The notes under the pieces were generated by a model, which was not told where the DNA came from, searched no databases, and was given only the letters and a program-made list of their open reading frames with translations. Below, piece by piece: positions 56,940 to 64,000 of a DNA stretch of 64,000 nucleotides; the stretch's first letter is position 1, and each line of letters starts with the position of its first letter. This stretch comes from Lachnospiraceae bacterium XBB1006 (GTDB taxonomy: Bacteria; Bacillota; Clostridia; Lachnospirales; Lachnospiraceae). Location of the stretch: the NCBI GenBank assembly GCA_900115795.1, contig FOXT01000005.1:181015-245014 (forward strand), given 5' to 3'. Made by a program: the position numbers and the translations under genes.

Positions 56940-57800
56940 ATGCGCTATGATGTAATTGTTATAGGTTCCGGTCCGGCAGGATTATCAGCAGCCATTACCT
57001 TGAAGATTCGAAACAAATCCGTATTGGTAGTTGGAAATGCCGAGGTAAGTGAGAAGGTCGAGAAGGCCCATGAGATTAATAACTATCTTGGAATTCCGGC
57101 AGTGAAAGGTTCTGATTTGGCGAAACAATTCCTTGATCATGCCAAGAGCCTTGGTGTGGAGATTGTGAATCACCAGATTCATACCGTATACGCCATGGGC
57201 GAGTTTTTTAGCCTGCAGACAACGGCAAATGAGATGTTAGAAGCAAGTGCAGTTGTTTTGGCAACCGGCGTGAATTTTGGAAAGCCGTATCCGGGTGAGA
57301 ATGAATTCTTAGGAAGAGGCGTTAGCTACTGTGCAACCTGTGATGCACCTTTATATAAGGGGAAGAAGATTGTCATGATTGGTTCATCCAAGAAGGAAGA
57401 AGCAGAAGCGGACTTCATGTCGGAAATCTGTTCGGAGGTTATTTATATTCCAACCTATCAGGATGAGGTAGATGTGAATGAGAATGTACAGGTTGTAAGA
57501 GAAGAACCGGTGGAAATTAAAGGTGGCTTGAAGGCCATGTCACTGGCAACCAAGGAACAGGAAATTGAGGCTGACGGATTTTTCATCTTAAGAGAAAGTG
57601 TATCACCGGGACAATTGGTACCGGGACTTGCGATGGACGGGAACCATATTCAGGTAAACCGTAAGATGGATACCAATATAAGAGGCTGTTTTGCATGCGG
57701 AGATATCGTAGGTGCGCCATATCAATATATTAAGGCGGCCGGCGAGGGGAATATTGCAGCAATCAGCGTGGTAGAATATTTAAATAGTTTAAAGAAATAA
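56940..57800 (+). CDS. Thioredoxin reductase-like flavoprotein lacking NADPH-binding motifs
   Basis: A 286-aa FAD enzyme of the TrxB fold. FAD binding is shown by VIGSGPAGLSAA near residue 7 and the C-terminal CFACGDIVGAPYQYIKAAGEG. The redox pair is C131-A-T-C134. In normal TrxB a GGGNSA motif and an HRR motif bind NADPH; here these positions read IGSSKKEEAEAD and IPTYQDEVD, so both are lost, and the protein is shorter than the usual 310-320 residues. Ferredoxin-dependent flavin thioredoxin reductases described in Clostridium lack the same motifs, so ferredoxin is the probable donor (inference). Start has AAAGGGGGG upstream; thioredoxin follows 21 bases later. Confidence 0.85.
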   Translation: MRYDVIVIGSGPAGLSAAITLKIRNKSVLVVGNAEVSEKVEKAHEINNYLGIPAVKGSDLAKQFLDHAKSLGVEIVNHQIHTVYAMGEFFSLQTTANEMLEASAVVLATGVNFGKPYPGENEFLGRGVSYCATCDAPLYKGKKIVMIGSSKKEEAEADFMSEICSEVIYIPTYQDEVDVNENVQVVREEPVEIKGGLKAMSLATKEQEIEADGFFILRESVSPGQLVPGLAMDGNHIQVNRKMDTNIRGCFACGDIVGAPYQYIKAAGEGNIAAISVVEYLNSLKK

Positions 57801-57821
57801 GATTACAAGGAGGAGCGAAGT

Positions 57822-58130
57822 ATGGTTAAGAAGATTAACAGTGCAGAATTTAAGAGTGAGACAGGAAAGGGATGTGCGGTGGTAGATTTTTCCGCAGTAT
57901 GGTGTGGACCATGTAAGATGCTTGCACCGGTTCTTGAAGAAGTGTCCGAGGAGATGAGCGATGTAAACTTCTACAACGTAGATGTAGATGAGAACCAGGA
58001 TTTGGCTGCAGAATATGGAATTATGAATATTCCGGCTATTCTTGTATTAAAAGATGGCGTAAAGCAGGACATTTTGGTAGGATTCAAGCCAAAAGAAACA
58101 CTGGAAAGCGAAATTAAAGCATTATTGTAA
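57822..58130 (+). CDS. trxA: Thioredoxin
   Basis: The 102-aa thiol-disulfide carrier. The active site is W-C28-G-P-C31-K, with DFSAVWCGPCKM, the conserved Asp22 below it, cis-Pro in NIPAILVLKDG and GFKPKETLE at the end. It is the middle gene of the reductase-thioredoxin-peroxidase operon and is probably reduced by the flavoprotein upstream. AAGGAGG lies before the ATG. Confidence 0.95.
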   Translation: MVKKINSAEFKSETGKGCAVVDFSAVWCGPCKMLAPVLEEVSEEMSDVNFYNVDVDENQDLAAEYGIMNIPAILVLKDGVKQDILVGFKPKETLESEIKALL

Positions 58131-58163
58131 GGATAAGTAAAAAAGTAAAAGGAGGCGACCGGC

Positions 58164-58706
58164 ATGGGATTTTATGATTTGAAGGTAGAAGCTGCAGATG
58201 GCAGCATGGTATCCATGGAGGATTTTAGAGGTAAAGTAGTATTGGTAGTGAATACCGCAACCGGATGTGGTTTTACCCCACATTATGAACCAATTGAGAG
58301 TATGTACGAGAAGTATCATGAACAGGGCTTCGAAGTGGTAGATGTACCGTGCAATCAGTTTGCCGGTCAGGCTCCGGAGAGCGATGAAGAAATCCATCAG
58401 TTCTGCCAGTTGAAGTACAATACCCAGTTTCCACAGATGAAGAAATCGGATGTCAACGGTGAGAATGCCATTGAATTATTCCGTTATCTGAAGGAACAGA
58501 AAGGGTTTGAAGGATTCGGTAAGGGTCCGAAGGCATTGGCAATGAGTGCCATGATGAAGAAATTTGATAAGGATTACAAGAATAATCCGGATATCAAATG
58601 GAATTTTACAAAGTTCGTTGTGGATCGGGAAGGAAATGTGGTTGCACGTTTCGAGCCTACGGCGGATATGAAGAAGGTTGAAGAGTGCGTTGCCGCGCTG
58701 ATGTAA
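58164..58706 (+). CDS. Glutathione peroxidase family protein (Cys type, probably thioredoxin-dependent)
   Basis: A 180-aa GPx-fold peroxidase with peroxidatic Cys35 (NTATGCGFT), the usual VPCNQFAGQAP segment and Trp-Asn-Phe (KWNFTKFVVD). The catalytic residue is Cys and not Sec. A Cys in FCQLKYN is placed like the resolving Cys of thioredoxin-using GPx, and co-location with trxA and the reductase supports thioredoxin as reductant in place of glutathione. AAAGGAGG lies upstream. A terminator follows. Confidence 0.9.
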   Translation: MGFYDLKVEAADGSMVSMEDFRGKVVLVVNTATGCGFTPHYEPIESMYEKYHEQGFEVVDVPCNQFAGQAPESDEEIHQFCQLKYNTQFPQMKKSDVNGENAIELFRYLKEQKGFEGFGKGPKALAMSAMMKKFDKDYKNNPDIKWNFTKFVVDREGNVVARFEPTADMKKVEECVAALM

Positions 58707-58723
58707 TTGAATAGCAAAGAAAT

Positions 58724-58758
58724 AAGAAGCTGATATTGGTTTGATGTTGGCTTCTTTT
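58724..58758 (+). terminator. Terminator of the thioredoxin operon
   Basis: AAGAAGC at 58724-58730 pairs with GCTTCTT at 58750-58756, around a partly paired inner stretch, followed by T's. Confidence 0.75.
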
Positions 58759-58789
58759 TGCCATGCTTTTGTAAATAAAGGAGAACAGA

Positions 58790-60472
58790 ATGAAAGAAAA
58801 ATTGCTAAAGAACAAAACAGAATTAATCTGCTATATTATAGCAATGCTGGTTACAACGACATTGGCAACTGCTTTATCGTATGCGATGGCGGCTTTGATT
58901 GATAAAGCGGTGGAGGGGAATGTACGAGTTCTGCTTCTAACATTAGCAAGCGCTGGCGTGATTGCAATTTCATACCTTGTATTGGAGTATCTTACACATT
59001 TGTGGAAGTATGCGATGGTGAAGTCGATGAATGTCCGAATGCGTCAAAACGTTTTCGAGAAGATTTTTGCGTTGAAAACATGTCAGTATGAAGAGCGTAA
59101 CAGTGCCGAATACATAAATCATTTGGTTTCAGATTGCGATATGATTAGTGACTTGTATATTGATACGGTTTTTAATTTCATAGAGGGGGCAACACAGATG
59201 TTGGTAGTAGTGATTGCGGTATTAATCACGAGCGTTCCGATGTTTTGTGTCATGATAATTATAACGATTATAGCAGTCATAGTGTCCAACTTGGGCGGGG
59301 ATAAGATGGAGGATGCTGCACAAAACTATGCACAGTGCCGCGAGCGTTATAATACATATGTTAAGGAAAGAATGACCAATTATCATTTGGTAAGATTATA
59401 CAATTTGTATACACATGAAAAGAAAGCGCATAAGGAAATTGTTGAGACCATGGAGAGTGCGCTTTATACGCAAAAAAAAATATACGCTGGAAAAGTGATC
59501 AGTGGGGAGACGATGGGCTTGGGTACGACACTTTTGGTTATGGCGGCTGCAGCGTTTATGGCAATCAACCATATGGTTAGCATAGGATTTGTACTAGTTG
59601 CAGGAGAATTGGTGGGGCGCATTATTTATCCGGTAACAACGATTCCACAGATTGTAGTTAGCTTAAAAGCAGCAAAACCAATTTTTGAGCGCTTGGATGG
59701 AATTGTGGAGGCGGATGGGGGGAATGAAAGAGAGGGAAAAAGTGAAGTAAAAGAAATAAAGGAAATTTGCTTTAAAAACGTTGGTTTTTCCTACAAAGGT
59801 TTGAAAACACCGGCATTGGAGGACATCAATTGTAGGTTTGTGTCCGGACAGAAATATTTAATTGTTGGAGAAAGCGGGTGCGGAAAAACTACGTTACTTC
59901 GTTTGCTGTCGCATACATATGTTACAACAGAAGGAGAAGTTCTTTTGAATACAGAAGATATAAATCAGTATTCAGATGAAAGTTTATATGCAAAAATCGG
60001 ATATATGACACAGGATGTTTTGCTAATAGAAGACAGTTTGCGAAGCAACCTTTCGCTATATCGTGAGTTTTCGGATGAAAAAATATATGAAGCTTTGAAA
60101 AGTGCCGGATTTACGAATCCACAAACGGAATTCGAAAATGGATTGGATACAATGATTGCTGAGGATGGAAAGAATTTTTCCGGAGGACAAAGGCAACGAA
60201 TGGCATTGGCGAGGGTCTTGCTACATGATTTTGAATGGTTGGTGTTTGATGAGTTTACATCGAATTTGGATTCACAAATAGCAGAACAAATGGAAGACCA
60301 GATTTTGAAACTAAATAAAAGCGTTATCACCGTGTCCCATCGATTAAGAAAACAGGCAGCGGAAAAATATGATCAAATTATCGTAATGGAAAAAGGACAT
60401 ATTGTGGAGATGGGAACCTATGGTGAATTGATGAAAAGAAAAGGGTCGTTTTATAAGATGATAGAGAAATAG
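58790..60472 (+). CDS. ABC exporter, fused permease and ATPase (ABCB type)
   Basis: A 560-aa half-transporter. Six membrane helices (about 12-290) precede a nucleotide-binding domain with Walker A GESGCGKTT (360-368), Q-loop YMTQDVLL, signature FSGGQRQRMALARVL, Walker B WLVFDEFTSNLD and H-loop TVSHRL. It should work as a homodimer or with an unlinked partner; no second half is adjacent. No peptidase domain or peptide precursor gene is present, so the cargo (drug, lipid or peptide) is unknown. Start has AAAGGAG upstream. Confidence 0.9.
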   Translation: MKEKLLKNKTELICYIIAMLVTTTLATALSYAMAALIDKAVEGNVRVLLLTLASAGVIAISYLVLEYLTHLWKYAMVKSMNVRMRQNVFEKIFALKTCQYEERNSAEYINHLVSDCDMISDLYIDTVFNFIEGATQMLVVVIAVLITSVPMFCVMIIITIIAVIVSNLGGDKMEDAAQNYAQCRERYNTYVKERMTNYHLVRLYNLYTHEKKAHKEIVETMESALYTQKKIYAGKVISGETMGLGTTLLVMAAAAFMAINHMVSIGFVLVAGELVGRIIYPVTTIPQIVVSLKAAKPIFERLDGIVEADGGNEREGKSEVKEIKEICFKNVGFSYKGLKTPALEDINCRFVSGQKYLIVGESGCGKTTLLRLLSHTYVTTEGEVLLNTEDINQYSDESLYAKIGYMTQDVLLIEDSLRSNLSLYREFSDEKIYEALKSAGFTNPQTEFENGLDTMIAEDGKNFSGGQRQRMALARVLLHDFEWLVFDEFTSNLDSQIAEQMEDQILKLNKSVITVSHRLRKQAAEKYDQIIVMEKGHIVEMGTYGELMKRKGSFYKMIEK

Positions 60473-60474
60473 GA

Positions 60475-60509
60475 GAAGCCGGTACCGTAGTTGGTATCGG
60501 CTTTTTTTG
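60475..60509 (+). terminator. Terminator after the ABC exporter
   Basis: AGCCGGTACC at 60477-60486 pairs with GGTATCGGCT at 60493-60502 (one G-T pair), followed by six T. Confidence 0.92.
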
Positions 60510-60518
60510 TAAAATGGC

Positions 60519-60547
60519 TTGTTCTTTACAAAAAATAAGTGTATAAT
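60519..60547 (+). promoter_or_regulatory. Promoter of prmA-rsmE
   Basis: TTGTTC at 60519-60524, a 17-base spacer and a perfect TATAAT at 60542-60547, 36 bases before the start codon. Confidence 0.65.
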
Positions 60548-60583
60548 AAGTCAGTTATAGAGTCGAAAAAAGGAGTTGTCACT

Positions 60584-61534
60584 ATGAAATGGAAAGAGTT
60601 TACCATTAAGACTACAACCATGGCTGAGGAGCTGGTTTGTAATATGCTTTATGAACGCGGGATTACCAGTGTGGAGATTATTGACAATGTGCCCCTTACG
60701 AAGGAAGAAGTGGAAGAGATGTACATTGATATCGAGGCAGAGCTTCCGCCGGATGAGGGCGATGGTGCCGTGCGTTTTTATTTGGAAGAGGATGCAGATG
60801 AGAAGCAGATGCTCGATAGCGTGAAGGAAGGGTTACAGGAGCTGGCCGAATTTATGGACATCGGGGAAGGAAGCATTGTAACCTCTGAGACGGAAGACGT
60901 GGATTGGATTAATAATTGGAAAGAATTCTTTAAACCATTTTATTTAGACGACATTTTGATTAAACCTCATTGGGAAGCAATCCCACAAGGGGCGAAGTAC
61001 CGTGCGCTGATTGAAATTGATCCGGGTACCAGCTTCGGAACGGGACAGCATGAGACAACCCAGTTATGTATTCGCGGACTTGAGAAATACATGAAGGAGG
61101 AAGATGCTGTTTTGGACCTTGGATGCGGTAGCGGGATTCTTTCTGTGATTGCATTGAAACTAGGTGCGAAACATGCGGTATTAACGGATATTGATCCAAT
61201 ATGTGAGCAGGCAGCCATTGACAATATGGAGATGAATCATCTTACCAAAGATATGTATGACATTCATATTGGCAATCTCATCGATGATGAGAAGCTTCAG
61301 CAAACGGTTGGAGAGAATGCATATGACGTGGTACTTGCCAATATTCTAGCAGATGTAATTATTCCTATGGCGCCGGCGGCTTATCGGGCCGTGAAGAGGG
61401 GTGGTACGTTTATTACCTCCGGAATTATCGATTTTAAGGAAGATGCGGTAAAAGAGGCGTTAACGGCAGCAGGATTTACGATTAAGGAAGTCAACCACAT
61501 GGGCGAGTGGGTAGGAATTATCGCCGAGAAATAA
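60584..61534 (+). CDS. prmA: Ribosomal protein L11 methyltransferase PrmA
   Basis: Trimethylates ribosomal protein L11 using SAM. The 316-aa protein has an N-terminal substrate-recognition domain (MKWKEFTIKTTTMAEELVCNMLYERG) followed by a Rossmann methyltransferase with VLDLGCGSGILSVIALKLGAK and DPGTSFGTGQHETT, the PrmA signature, and NILADVIIPM. I chose ATG 60584 with AAGGAG upstream; the open frame to 60539 contains the promoter. rsmE starts one base after its stop. Confidence 0.94.
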   Translation: MKWKEFTIKTTTMAEELVCNMLYERGITSVEIIDNVPLTKEEVEEMYIDIEAELPPDEGDGAVRFYLEEDADEKQMLDSVKEGLQELAEFMDIGEGSIVTSETEDVDWINNWKEFFKPFYLDDILIKPHWEAIPQGAKYRALIEIDPGTSFGTGQHETTQLCIRGLEKYMKEEDAVLDLGCGSGILSVIALKLGAKHAVLTDIDPICEQAAIDNMEMNHLTKDMYDIHIGNLIDDEKLQQTVGENAYDVVLANILADVIIPMAPAAYRAVKRGGTFITSGIIDFKEDAVKEALTAAGFTIKEVNHMGEWVGIIAEK

Positions 61535-61535
61535 C

Positions 61536-62270
61536 ATGTATCAGTTTTTTATTAGTGAGAGTCAGATAAAAGAAAATCGTGTCAGCATCGAAGGTGCGGA
61601 TTTTAACCATATGAAGAACGTACTGCGTTTAAAGCCGGGGGAGACCTTTCGGGTAAGTACGGATGCCGGTGGAAATTATCTTTGTGAAGTGACGGAATAC
61701 GAAGAAAATGCGGGCATCGGCAGGATTACGCAGGAGTTGACCGAGAGTACGGAATTAGCAGGGCGCATTGTGCTTTTTCAAGGGTTGCCTAAGGGCGATA
61801 AGATGGAGCTGATTATTCAGAAGGCGGTGGAGCTTGGGGCAGGTGAGATTGTTCCGGTGCGCATGAAGAATTGTGTCGTGAAGTTGGATGATAAGAAAGC
61901 CAAGGCCAAGGTGGCAAGGTGGCAGGCCATTAGTGAGGCAGCAGCAAAGCAGTCAAAGCGAAGTCGAATTCCGCAGATTCATGAGGTGATGGAGTATGGT
62001 GCAGCAATTGCGTATGCAGAGCAGTTTGATGTGAACCTGGTGCCTTATGAGAATGAAGGTGGAATTTCCGCCAGCAAAGAAATTCTTGCAAACATCAAGC
62101 CCACGGATACGGTTGGAATCTTTATCGGACCGGAGGGCGGCTTTGATGCAAAAGAGATTGCGAAGGCACGAGAAAATATGCAGAGTATTAGTTTAGGAAG
62201 ACGCATTTTGCGAACGGAGACGGCTGCTATTACGGCCATGTCTTTGGTAATGATGCAGATGGAGGAATAG
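61536..62270 (+). CDS. rsmE: 16S rRNA m3U1498 methyltransferase RsmE
   Basis: Methylates U1498 of 16S rRNA. The 244-aa SPOUT protein begins YQFFISESQI and has the PUA-like DFNHMKNVLRLKPGETFRV. The knotted SAM domain has GLPKGDKMELIIQKAVELGAGEIVPV, the GPEGGFDAKEIA loop and LGRRILRTETAAITAM. All typical. The stop is immediately followed by the ATG of the cysteine desulfurase, so prmA, rsmE, the desulfurase and thiI form one block. Confidence 0.94.
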   Translation: MYQFFISESQIKENRVSIEGADFNHMKNVLRLKPGETFRVSTDAGGNYLCEVTEYEENAGIGRITQELTESTELAGRIVLFQGLPKGDKMELIIQKAVELGAGEIVPVRMKNCVVKLDDKKAKAKVARWQAISEAAAKQSKRSRIPQIHEVMEYGAAIAYAEQFDVNLVPYENEGGISASKEILANIKPTDTVGIFIGPEGGFDAKEIAKARENMQSISLGRRILRTETAAITAMSLVMMQMEE

Positions 62271-63425
62271 ATGCAGATTTATTTGGATAACAGCGCAACA
62301 ACACAGGTAAGTGAGCCGGTGTTAGCGATCATGGAACAGGCCATGCGTGTGGATTTTGGAAATCCGTCTTCCCTTCACACCATGGGAATGGAAGCAGAGA
62401 ATTATATTAAGAAGGCAAAAACGCAAATTGCCAATACCCTTCGTGTACAGGAAAAGGAGATTTTCTTCACCTCTTGTGGTACGGAGTCGGATAATATGGC
62501 AATCATAGGAAGTGCCTTTGCCAATATGCGTAAAGGAAAGCACTTGATTACTACGGCCATAGAGCATGCGGCAGTTGGATCTACTATGAAGTTTTTAGAA
62601 GAGCAGGGCTTTGAAGTGACCTATTTGCCGGTGGACGAATACGGTGTAATTTCCCTGGATGATTTAAGAAATGCTATTCGGGAAGACACGATTTTAGTTT
62701 CTATGATGTACGTAAACAACGAGATTGGAAGCGTTATGCCGATTCATGAAGCCGGGGAACTGATTAAGGAATGCAATCCGGATACGCTTTTTCACGTAGA
62801 TGCCATTCAAGGTTACGGCAAATTTAAGATTTATCCGAAGCAGGATAAGATTGATTTGCTTGCTGTTAGCGGACATAAGATTCATGGCCCGAAGGGTGTT
62901 GGATTTTTATATATCAAAGAGAAGACAAAGGTAAAACCGATTATTCATGGCGGCGGTCATCAGAATGGTATGCGTTCCGGAACGGAGAATGTGCCGGGGG
63001 TTGCCGGACTGGGGCTTGCCTGTGAATTGGCCTATACCGATTTTGAAGCCAAAGTAGAGCATATGTATGCGTTGCGGGAACACTTTATAGAAGAAGCAGA
63101 GAAAATAGAGGGTGTTTCCATAAATGGCAGGAAAACAAGAGAAAATGCACCGCATATCGTAAGTGTCAGTGTGCCGGGGGTGCGAAGCGAAGTGCTTTTG
63201 CACAGTCTGGAAGATAAGGGCATTTATGTTTCTGCGGGGTCGGCATGTTCTTCGAATAAGCCGTCTATCAGCGCAACATTAAAAGCAATTGGTTTGCCAA
63301 AAGAAAAGCTGGAATCTACCGTCCGTATTAGTTTTTGCGAGACGAATACCTTGGAAGAGGTGGATGCGACGATTGCAGCGATGAAAGAATTGATTCCAAT
63401 GTTGACGAGATTTGTTAGGAGGTAA
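62271..63425 (+). CDS. Cysteine desulfurase (IscS/NifZ-type), partner of ThiI
   Basis: A PLP enzyme that takes sulfur from cysteine as a persulfide. The 384-aa protein starts IYLDNSATTQ, has HAAVGSTM with the PLP-stacking His, PLP-lysine K203 in SGHKIHGPKG, and catalytic C326 in SAGSACSS. The loop after the Cys (SSNKPSISATL) is as in class I desulfurases. The gene is directly before thiI, as in many Firmicutes where this desulfurase (NifZ in Bacillus) supplies ThiI for 4-thiouridine in tRNA. A role for thiamin or FeS is possible as well. Confidence 0.92.
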   Translation: MQIYLDNSATTQVSEPVLAIMEQAMRVDFGNPSSLHTMGMEAENYIKKAKTQIANTLRVQEKEIFFTSCGTESDNMAIIGSAFANMRKGKHLITTAIEHAAVGSTMKFLEEQGFEVTYLPVDEYGVISLDDLRNAIREDTILVSMMYVNNEIGSVMPIHEAGELIKECNPDTLFHVDAIQGYGKFKIYPKQDKIDLLAVSGHKIHGPKGVGFLYIKEKTKVKPIIHGGGHQNGMRSGTENVPGVAGLGLACELAYTDFEAKVEHMYALREHFIEEAEKIEGVSINGRKTRENAPHIVSVSVPGVRSEVLLHSLEDKGIYVSAGSACSSNKPSISATLKAIGLPKEKLESTVRISFCETNTLEEVDATIAAMKELIPMLTRFVRR

Positions 63426-63427
63426 CC

Positions 63428-64000
63428 ATGTATCAGTCATTTTTGATAAAATACGGCGAGATTGCCATCAAGGGTAAGAACCGCCATTTGTTTGAAGATG
63501 CCCTGGTCAGCCATCTGGTTCACGCATTGAAACCGGTGGAAGGTGAGTTTGATATCTGGAAAGAACAGGGACGTATTTACGTAGACGCCAAGGGCGATTA
63601 CGATTATGACCATGCAATTTCTGCTATGACCAAGGTATTTGGCGTTGTGGGCGTGTGTCCTATGGTGCAGGTGGAAGACGAAGGATATGAGAAACTTGTG
63701 GAAGAAGTGGTGAAGCACTTAAAAGAAACCTACGGCGACAAGGAAAAGACCTTTAAGGTCATGGCTCGCCGTGCCCGCAAGAATTATCCAATGAATTCCA
63801 CAGAAATCAATATGGACATGGGGGAGAAGATTCTCGATGCCTGTCCGAATATGAAGGTGGATGTTCACAATCCGGATTTGTATGTAAACATTGAAATTCG
63901 CCAGAAAATCAATATTTATACGGAGATTATTCCGGGACCGGGCGGAATGCCGGTAGGAAGTAACGGAAAGGCAATGCTTTTGCTATCCGGAGGAATTGAT
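63428..64000 (+). CDS. thiI: ThiI tRNA 4-thiouridine synthase, N-terminal part (3' end outside window)
   Basis: The first 191 residues of ThiI. The N-terminal ferredoxin-like domain and THUMP domain are visible (YQSFLIKYGEIAIKGKNRHLFE, FKVMARRARKNYP, VNIEIRQKINIYTEIIPGPGGMPVGSNGKAMLLLSGGID). The PP-loop SGGID, which binds ATP for tRNA adenylation, is the last piece before the window ends. Whether a C-terminal rhodanese domain follows cannot be seen. TAGGAGGT lies before the ATG. It is preceded by its desulfurase. ThiI makes s4U8 in tRNA and in some bacteria also assists ThiS sulfuration. Confidence 0.95.
   Translation, partial: MYQSFLIKYGEIAIKGKNRHLFEDALVSHLVHALKPVEGEFDIWKEQGRIYVDAKGDYDYDHAISAMTKVFGVVGVCPMVQVEDEGYEKLVEEVVKHLKETYGDKEKTFKVMARRARKNYPMNSTEINMDMGEKILDACPNMKVDVHNPDLYVNIEIRQKINIYTEIIPGPGGMPVGSNGKAMLLLSGGID

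Overview
The window comes from a low-GC, strictly anaerobic Gram-positive, most likely a gut or rumen Lachnospiraceae (Clostridia). The signs are AGGAGG ribosome-binding sites, CIRCE/HrcA control of chaperones, a TPP-riboswitch thiamin operon using the oxygen-sensitive radical-SAM enzyme ThiH, an NADPH-motif-less thioredoxin reductase, a giant 2-hydroxyacyl-CoA dehydratase-type activase, DUF2225 and SARP/BTAD regulators, and ER-type SipW signal peptidase with TasA-like proteins. This assignment is inference from gene content; no rRNA or tRNA is present.

Layout. 1-8.8 kb: 3' end of addA, maf, a small unknown gene, a PrsA-like lipoprotein, a membrane protein, pyruvate kinase, a 1032-aa hybrid histidine kinase and a two-receiver response regulator, all on the + strand. 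8.9-18.4 kb: an accessory surface-fibre locus with sipW, a large von Willebrand-A protein, two TasA/camelysin-like proteins, an Asp-rich protein ending in a LAKTG sorting signal, a 5'-truncated PD-(D/E)XK gene, a BTAD regulator and a sortase. 18.4-26.4 kb: CIRCE-controlled htpG and three secreted cysteine proteases (two tandem papain-like, one clostripain-like). 26.4-32.9 kb: TPP riboswitch and thiSFGH-tenI-thiE-thiD-thiC. 33-42 kb: a multidomain FeS/FAD oxidoreductase, a 1.4-kaa activase, a rhomboid-like protein and a DUF2225 protein. 42.1-47.8 kb: hrcA-grpE-dnaK-dnaJ and a coiled-coil J-domain-like protein. 47.8-53.9 kb: a MITE-like element and the oppBCDFA peptide importer. 53.9-64 kb: a diguanylate cyclase, DUF402, GNAT, an EamA pseudogene, a thioredoxin reductase / thioredoxin / peroxidase operon, an ABC exporter, prmA-rsmE, and cysteine desulfurase with the start of thiI.

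How genes work together. SipW should process the TasA-like proteins, the LAKTG protein could be the wall anchor, and the sortase 2.2 kb downstream could attach it. HrcA should repress both its own operon and htpG through two CIRCE operators in this window. Thioredoxin reductase, thioredoxin and the peroxidase form one redox operon. ThiS, ThiF, ThiG and ThiH make the thiazole, ThiC and ThiD the pyrimidine, and ThiE joins them; the desulfurase and ThiI at the right edge may supply sulfur.

Most novel-looking items: the SipW/vWA/TasA/LAKTG/sortase locus, a 144-bp element with 17-bp terminal inverted repeats and a 12-bp flanking duplication in front of the opp operon, and a CIRCE operator upstream of htpG that also looks like the terminator of the sortase gene.
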